Shown: positions 59,750 to 64,000 of the stretch, one piece after another
Numbering within the stretch: the stretch's first letter is position 1
Layout of the letters: each line of letters opens with the position of its first letter
DNA from: DATFQE01 sp963738205
GTDB lineage: Bacteria > Actinomycetota > Thermoleophilia > Gaiellales > Gaiellaceae
DNA: 64,000 bases
Assembly: GCA_963738205.1 (NCBI GenBank)
Contig: CAVTVQ010000008.1
Span: 28,443 to 92,442 of the forward strand
Direction of reading: 5' to 3'
Program-made: the position numbers and the translations under genes
Notes under the pieces: model-generated
Seen by the model: the letters and a program-made list of their open reading frames with translations, nothing else
Databases searched by the model: none
What the model was told of the DNA's origin: nothing

Positions 59750-60411
59750 CCCTCCGGGTCGTCGTCGTCGACGACCAGGAGATCGTCCGGGCGGGCTTCG
59801 CCGCGCTGCTCGAGACGCAGGAGGACCTTGCCGTCGCCGGCACGGCCGCCGACGGCGAGGAAGGGGTTCGTGTGTGCCGCGAGCAGCTACCGGATGTCGT
59901 GCTCATGGACATCCGCATGCCCACCCTGGACGGGATCGAGGCAACGCGGCAGCTGGCCGAGGACGGCGCCGTAGCGGCGAGGGTGATCATGCTCACGACC
60001 TTCGACCTCGACGAGTACGTATACGACGCTCTGGGCGCCGGGGCGAGCGGGTTCCTGCTCAAGGACGTCACGGCGGAGACGCTCTTCGACGCGGTGCGGG
60101 TGGTCGCCGCCGGCGACGCGCTGCTCGCTCCGGCCGTGACCCGGCGTCTGGTGAGCGAGTTCGCGCGCCTGCGCCCGATGCTGCCCCGCCGCCCCGACGA
60201 GCTCGCCGAGCTCACGCCGCGCGAGACCGAGGTTCTGCGCCTGGTCGCCGAAGGGCTGTCCAACGGCGAGATCGCCGAGCGGCTCGTGGTGAGCGAAGAG
60301 ACGGTGAAGACACATGTGAGCCGGGTGCTGACCAAGCTCCGGCTCCGCGACCGGACTCAGGCGGTCGTCGTCGCCTACGAGTCCGGTCTGGTCGTGCCCC
60401 GCCACAGTTAG
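59746..60411 (+). CDS. NarL/LuxR-family response regulator
   Basis: A 221-residue regulator. The receiver has VVVDDQEIVRAGF, phospho-Asp55 in VVLMDIRMPTLDG, and Lys in FLLKDVTAE. The C-terminal LuxR-type helix-turn-helix reads LTPRETEVLRLVAEGLSNGE, then VSEETVKTHVSRVLTKLRLR. ATG 59746 overlaps the kinase stop. Its TAG stop shares TTAG with the stop of the convergent second kinase. It would bind DNA as a dimer, with the neighbouring ABC exporter as the most likely target. Confidence 0.93.
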   Translation: MTLRVVVVDDQEIVRAGFAALLETQEDLAVAGTAADGEEGVRVCREQLPDVVLMDIRMPTLDGIEATRQLAEDGAVAARVIMLTTFDLDEYVYDALGAGASGFLLKDVTAETLFDAVRVVAAGDALLAPAVTRRLVSEFARLRPMLPRRPDELAELTPRETEVLRLVAEGLSNGEIAERLVVSEETVKTHVSRVLTKLRLRDRTQAVVVAYESGLVVPRHS

Positions 60412-61778
60412 GCGCGGAGCGTGACTTCGACGGCCGTGCCCAGGCCCGGCCTCGAGCGGACGCGAAGGCCGCCGCCGATCGACGCGCTGCGCGCCTGCAT
60501 GTTCTTCAGGCCCTGGCCCGCGCCGTCGGTTTCGGTCTCGAAGCCGGCACCGTCGTCGCGGACGCGGACGACCCGCTCGCCGTCCTGCTCGTCGATCGTG
60601 ACCCAGGCACGGTGGGCCTGCGCGTGCTTACGGACGTTCGCGAGCCCCTCCTGGACGATGCGGAAGACCTCGATCTGCTCGTCGGGGGCGAGCTGGACGC
60701 TCTCGTCGATCTCGAGCTCGACGTCCAGGGCGCCGTCGGCGGTGAGGAACTCCACGTAGCGCCGGAGGGCGGCGCCGAACGGCGCGTTGCCGCTGGCCGA
60801 CGAGAGGGCGAGCACCGCGAAGCGCGCTTCCTGCTGTGCGGCCGAGGCCGCCTCCTTCAGGCGTGGAAGCGCCTTCTGGAGCGGGGAGCCCTGCTCGAGC
60901 ATCTGCAGGTGCGTCGAGATCGCGAACAGGTACTGGGCGAGGCCGTCGTGGATCTCGCGCGCCACGCGTGCGCGCTCCTCGGCCACGGCGCGCCCGAACT
61001 CGGCGAAGCGGATCGCACGCCAGACGCCGGCGAGCAGCACGCCGTACGAGAGCAGGCGGAGGAAGTCGCCCTGCGAGACCAGCCCGGGCGACAGCGTCGG
61101 CGTGAAGACGAAATGCAGCGCGGCGAACAGACTGAGCGTCGCGGCCAGGGCGAGCCAGCGGTCGAGGTCCTCGCCGAGCGACCGGAAGCGCAGCCCGAAG
61201 CCGACGACCGCGAGCAGGCTCAACAGGGCCTGGGCGGCGACCGCCCAGACGAACAGCATCGGCACCTCGCCGGAGGAGAGCGACGGCAACGAGTCTCCGA
61301 GCGCGGCGCACCCGAGCCACACGCCCGTGAGCAGGAAGCTGACCGAGAACAGGGCCGTCCACAGGCCCGCGCGGCTGCGAACGCGCCCGCGGGCGAAGGG
61401 CGCCGCCGCGATCAGCGCGCTTGCGACGAGCCCGGCGCCGATGGCGGCCCAACTCGCGCTGCGCCCGACGGTCTCGCCGTCGAAGGCCGGCAGCACCGAG
61501 AAGGCAAACGCGCCGGCAGCCGCGGTTGCGAAGCCGGCGAGGAGCAGCAGCTCGAGCCGGCGGGCCTCGAGCGTGAAGCGGATACCGGCGAGCACGGCGA
61601 CGAGCGACGCCGCCAGCACGATGCACGTGTCGAAGACGAGGCGCAGCTGCGGCAGCTCGGCGGTCGAGCGGAGCGACGGATGGGCGAGAAACAGCGCCAG
61701 GGCGGCCCCGAGCAGCGCGAGCAGCAGCGTTTCGCCCCACAGCAACGCCTCATAGGCGTCTCTCTCGGTTCGACCCAT
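60408..61778 (-). CDS. NarL-type sensor histidine kinase, multi-pass membrane
   Basis: A 456-residue kinase. ATG 61778 has AGAGG five bases upstream, so I use it rather than the upstream open frame. About eight membrane helices fill residues 12-255. The HisKA_3 acceptor His277 is in RVAREIHDGLAQYLFAISTH. The ATPase has FRIVQEGLANVRKHAQAH (N box), VRDDGAGFETE and GQGLKNMQARSASIGG. It ends ATVEVTLRA-like. The partner regulator is probably 61822-62466, encoded divergently 43 bases away. The multi-pass sensor lacks a known extracellular domain. Confidence 0.88.
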   Translation of the reverse strand: MGRTERDAYEALLWGETLLLALLGAALALFLAHPSLRSTAELPQLRLVFDTCIVLAASLVAVLAGIRFTLEARRLELLLLAGFATAAAGAFAFSVLPAFDGETVGRSASWAAIGAGLVASALIAAAPFARGRVRSRAGLWTALFSVSFLLTGVWLGCAALGDSLPSLSSGEVPMLFVWAVAAQALLSLLAVVGFGLRFRSLGEDLDRWLALAATLSLFAALHFVFTPTLSPGLVSQGDFLRLLSYGVLLAGVWRAIRFAEFGRAVAEERARVAREIHDGLAQYLFAISTHLQMLEQGSPLQKALPRLKEAASAAQQEARFAVLALSSASGNAPFGAALRRYVEFLTADGALDVELEIDESVQLAPDEQIEVFRIVQEGLANVRKHAQAHRAWVTIDEQDGERVVRVRDDGAGFETETDGAGQGLKNMQARSASIGGGLRVRSRPGLGTAVEVTLRA

Positions 61779-61821
61779 TTTCCTCTTGTCGGCACGGGGG
61801 TCGCTGCCGATAAGAGCTGCG

Positions 61822-62466
61822 ATGGGCGCCACCGTCCTGATCGCAGATGATCATCCCCTGACCCGGGACGCCCTCGCGTCGCTGCTCGAGGGCAACGGCT
61901 TCGACGTCGTCGGCGAGGCCGGTGACGGGCGCGAGGCGATCGTGCGCGCCGGTGAGCTGCGACCGAACCTGGTGCTGCTCGATCTGTCGATGCCCGACCT
62001 CGACGGCCTCGCCGCGCTCCCCGAGCTCAAGGCCGCTGCGCCGGAAACCGCCGTCGTCGTCCTCACGGCGTCGGGCACGGAGGACAACCTGCTGGCCGCG
62101 ATCCGCGCCGGGGCTGCCGGCTACCTGCTCAAGACCGAGCCGCCCGAGCGGCTGGTCGAGTTCCTGCGTGGAGTCGCACGCGGCGAGGCGGCGCTGTCGG
62201 GCTCCGTGGCCAGCCGGCTGCTCGACCGCGTGCGCGAAGGTCGCGAGCACGAGGGCGGCGTGCCCGACGCGATCGCGGAGCTGCTCTCCGCCCGCGAGGT
62301 CGAGGTGTTGCTGCTGCTGGACGACCACCTCGCCACCGACCAGATCGCCGAGCGCCTGTTCATCTCGGAGCACACCGTGCGCTCGCACGTGAAGAGCCTG
62401 TTGCACAAGCTCGGCGTGTCCTCCCGCCGCGAGGCGCTCGACGTGCTCGCATCCGCGCGCGCCTAG
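61822..62466 (+). CDS. NarL/LuxR-family response regulator
   Basis: A 214-residue regulator. The receiver has IADDHPLTRDAL, phospho-Asp54 in VLLDLSMPDLDGL, and Lys in GYLLKTEPPE. The LuxR-type DNA-binding end is LLSAREVEVLLLLDDHLATD, FISEHTVRSHVKSLLHKLGV. The Glu-rich recognition of typical LTPRE is changed to LSARE, and the usual GLSNKEIA turn is DHLATDQIA. It is divergent to the kinase at 60408-61778, and the two probably form a pair sharing the 43-base promoter gap. Confidence 0.9.
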   Translation: MGATVLIADDHPLTRDALASLLEGNGFDVVGEAGDGREAIVRAGELRPNLVLLDLSMPDLDGLAALPELKAAAPETAVVVLTASGTEDNLLAAIRAGAAGYLLKTEPPERLVEFLRGVARGEAALSGSVASRLLDRVREGREHEGGVPDAIAELLSAREVEVLLLLDDHLATDQIAERLFISEHTVRSHVKSLLHKLGVSSRREALDVLASARA

Positions 62467-62509
62467 CGCGGCGGCGATGAGTTTGCGGGGTCGCGGCCGT
62501 CAGTAGGAC

Positions 62510-63364
62510 GTGACGAACGAGCGCATGGTCCGAGCGAACGGCGTCGATCTCTGCGTCGAGAGCTTCGGCGACCCCGCGAGCCCTGCGATCCTGCTCATCG
62601 CGGGGGCAGGCGGCTCGATGCTCTCGTGGGACGAGGATTTCTGCGAGCGCCTCGCCGCGGCCGGCCGGTTCGTGATCCGGTACGACCAGCGCGACACGGG
62701 CCGCTCGACCAGCTACCCGCCGGGCGCTCCGGGGTATTCCGGCCGAGACCTGGTCGAGGATGCCGTCGGTGTCTTCGGCGCGCTCGGTGTGCCCACCGCG
62801 CACCTCGTCGGCATCTCGATGGGCGGGGCGATCGCGCAGCTCGCCGCCCTGGACCATCCCGACCGTGTCGCGTCGCTCACGCTGATCTCGACGAGTGCGG
62901 GGCCGGGCGACCCCGACCTGCCGGCCGTGTCCGAGCGGCTCCGCGCCTACTTTGCGAGTCCGCCGCCGGAACCGGACTGGTCCGACCGCGCGGCCGTCGT
63001 CGAGTACGTCGTCGAGGACGCTCGAGCCTACGCAGGGACGACGCGGCCGTTCGACGAGGAGCCCTGGCGCGTGCTCGCCGGTCGCGACTTCGACCGCTCC
63101 CCCGACGTCGCGTCGAGCCTGATGAACCACACGCTCGCCGAGGGCTCACCCGGCTGGCGCGACCGCTTGGGAGAGCTCGCGATGCCGACGCTCGTGCTCC
63201 ACGGCACCGAGGACCCGCTGTTTCCGTTCGAGCATGGGGTGGCGCTGGCGAACGAGATCCCCGGCGCGCGGCTGCTCTCCCTCGAGCAGACCGGTCACGA
63301 GTTGCCGCGCGCGACCTGGGACGTGGTCGTCCCCGCGATCGTGGAGATCACCCAACTTGGGTGA
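62510..63364 (+). CDS. alpha/beta-fold hydrolase
   Basis: A 284-residue hydrolase. The nucleophile Ser103 is in LVGISMGGAIAQ. The oxyanion region is AGAGGSMLSW, the acid Asp is in HGTEDPLFP, and His is in QTGHELP near the end. YDQRDTGRSTSYPPGAPGY is typical of the epoxide-hydrolase/haloperoxidase-like and PcaD-like branches. I use GTG 62510; ATG 62525 is possible. The substrate cannot be inferred. A hairpin follows the gene, with no operon partner visible. Confidence 0.87.
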   Translation: MTNERMVRANGVDLCVESFGDPASPAILLIAGAGGSMLSWDEDFCERLAAAGRFVIRYDQRDTGRSTSYPPGAPGYSGRDLVEDAVGVFGALGVPTAHLVGISMGGAIAQLAALDHPDRVASLTLISTSAGPGDPDLPAVSERLRAYFASPPPEPDWSDRAAVVEYVVEDARAYAGTTRPFDEEPWRVLAGRDFDRSPDVASSLMNHTLAEGSPGWRDRLGELAMPTLVLHGTEDPLFPFEHGVALANEIPGARLLSLEQTGHELPRATWDVVVPAIVEITQLG

Positions 63365-63370
63365 GTGACG

Positions 63371-63389
63371 ATCGCCCGGGCAGGGCGAT
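63371..63389 (+). terminator. hairpin after the hydrolase gene
   Basis: ATCGCCC and GGGCGAT form seven base pairs around GGGCA, six bases after the stop codon. There is no T tract, so its role as an intrinsic terminator is uncertain. Confidence 0.4.
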
Positions 63390-63488
63390 GGCCGATTCCC
63401 GCTTTCGCGCCATACTCAGACCACATAGCTCCTCCGTTCCCAAGGCAGGGATCGATGGACGCGCGATAGTGGTGGCTCTCTCCTTACG

Positions 63489-63512
63489 ACCGCCGGCCTC
63501 AGGGCCGGCGGT
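63489..63512 (-). terminator. ten-pair hairpin spanning the stop of the deacetylase gene
   Basis: ACCGCCGGCC and GGCCGGCGGT pair perfectly around TCAG. The TCA inside the loop is the TGA stop of the deacetylase-like gene on the minus strand. No T tract follows in either direction. It may protect the mRNA end or stop transcription; neither is shown. Confidence 0.45.
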
Positions 63513-64000
63513 TGCGTGTTCCGGAGAAACCCTCGAGCGCCGCACCGACGAGCGTTGGCAGCGTATCGAGGTTGTAGCCGCCCTCGAGCACGGCCGCGTA
63601 GCGCGGCGCTGCAGCCGCGCAGCGCTCCGAGAGCTCCCGGAAGCCGTCGACGGTCACACGGACGTCGGCGAGCGGGTCGTCGACGTGCGCGTCGAACCCC
63701 GCCGACACGAGCAGGAGCTCCGGCTCGAAGCGGGCAAGGGCGGGCTCGACCACACGCTCGAACGCCCGCCGGTACTCCTCGTCCCCGGAGCCCGCCCGCA
63801 TCGGCACGTTCAGCGTCGTCTCGGCCTGGTCGTCCGGTCCACCCGTGCCAGGCCAGAACGGCCACTGGTGGAGCGAGACGAAGAGCACCGAGTCGTCCGC
63901 GCGGAAGATCGCCTCGGTGCCGTTGCCGTGGTGGACGTCGTAGTCGACGATCGCCAGCCGCTCGACGCCCAGCTCCGCTTGGGCCCAGCGCGCGGCGATC
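63499..64000 (-). CDS. histone deacetylase-like (acetoin utilization family) hydrolase, partial
   Basis: The N-terminal part is beyond the right edge; 166 codons are visible. The zinc-site block AIVDYDVHHGNGTEAIF is followed by LFVSLHQWPFWPGTGG and the second metal region LLVSAGFDAHVDDPLAD, with Asp and His ligands at the expected positions. The C-terminal VLEGGYNLDTLPTLVGAALE carries the catalytic Tyr-type loop (GGYN). Such bacterial enzymes deacetylate small amines, including acetylpolyamines, which would fit the polyamine island 54 kb away; this is inference. The stop lies inside a hairpin. Confidence 0.9.
   Translation of the reverse strand, partial: IAARWAQAELGVERLAIVDYDVHHGNGTEAIFRADDSVLFVSLHQWPFWPGTGGPDDQAETTLNVPMRAGSGDEEYRRAFERVVEPALARFEPELLLVSAGFDAHVDDPLADVRVTVDGFRELSERCAAAAPRYAAVLEGGYNLDTLPTLVGAALEGFSGTRNRRP

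Noticed and set aside
63348..63426. Short minus-strand frame with ATG at 63426 after a good GGAGG
   Set aside because: The ribosome site is convincing, but the peptide has no recognisable pattern and runs antisense into the end of the hydrolase gene.

Overview
The window is high-GC DNA with dense, tightly packed genes, many GTG and TTG starts, and many ATGA/GTGA stop-start overlaps. Gene content and promoter style point to an actinomycete-type Gram-positive: leaderless TANNNT promoters, a palindromic LexA box of the GAAC-N4-GTTC type, an rpsF-ssb-rpsR-rplI-dnaB block, PucR and NarL regulators, and collagen-like secreted proteins. A deep-branching class such as Thermoleophilia is my best guess, but nothing in the window proves it. 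No transposase, integrase, phage gene or CRISPR array was seen, and no stretch over 300 bases lacks a gene.

Layout. 1-16.8 kb is a polyamine island. On the minus strand are gabT, two polyamine ABC transporter sets (ATPase, binding protein, permeases) and an aminobutyraldehyde dehydrogenase. On the plus strand are a flavin amine oxidase, a PucR regulator, a saccharopine-dehydrogenase-like protein, an ABC ATPase remnant and a second aldehyde dehydrogenase. A PuuB-like oxidase closes the island. Together these could import putrescine and take it through aminobutyraldehyde and GABA to succinate. 17-23.3 kb is a purine operon (purA-D-E-B-C-S-Q). 23.4-26.9 kb is the replication/ribosome block dnaB, rplI, rpsR, ssb, rpsF, with a probable S6:S18 leader. 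27-33 kb holds an amidase, a UspA protein, a UbiB-type kinase and a cyclase/ATPase/TPR regulator.

33-37.4 kb is a selenocysteine locus: selA, a methyltransferase and selB are translationally coupled, and tRNA-Sec lies just beyond. An H-NOX gas-sensor gene sits between selB and tRNA-Sec on the other strand. 37.5-44.4 kb holds a kinase remnant, an EamA exporter, a LOG protein, a site-2 protease, three neighbouring collagen-like genes (two broken), an M29-type peptidase and a fused moaD-moaE. 44.5-51.8 kb carries an acyl-CoA mutase, a glycosyltransferase, secG, tldE/tldD, tRNA-Leu and lexA. 51.9 kb has RNase P RNA. 52.5-64 kb has a BI-1 protein, a sedolisin, a CHRD protein, an ABC exporter, two NarL-type two-component systems, a hydrolase and a partial histone-deacetylase-like enzyme.

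Caution. Between about 42.2 and 51.4 kb almost every gene carries one or more single-base frameshifts, mostly +1, including lexA, tldD and the mutase. The surrounding 54 kb has only three. I read this as local sequence error rather than gene decay. These entries are typed pseudogene only because the reading frame is interrupted as given.
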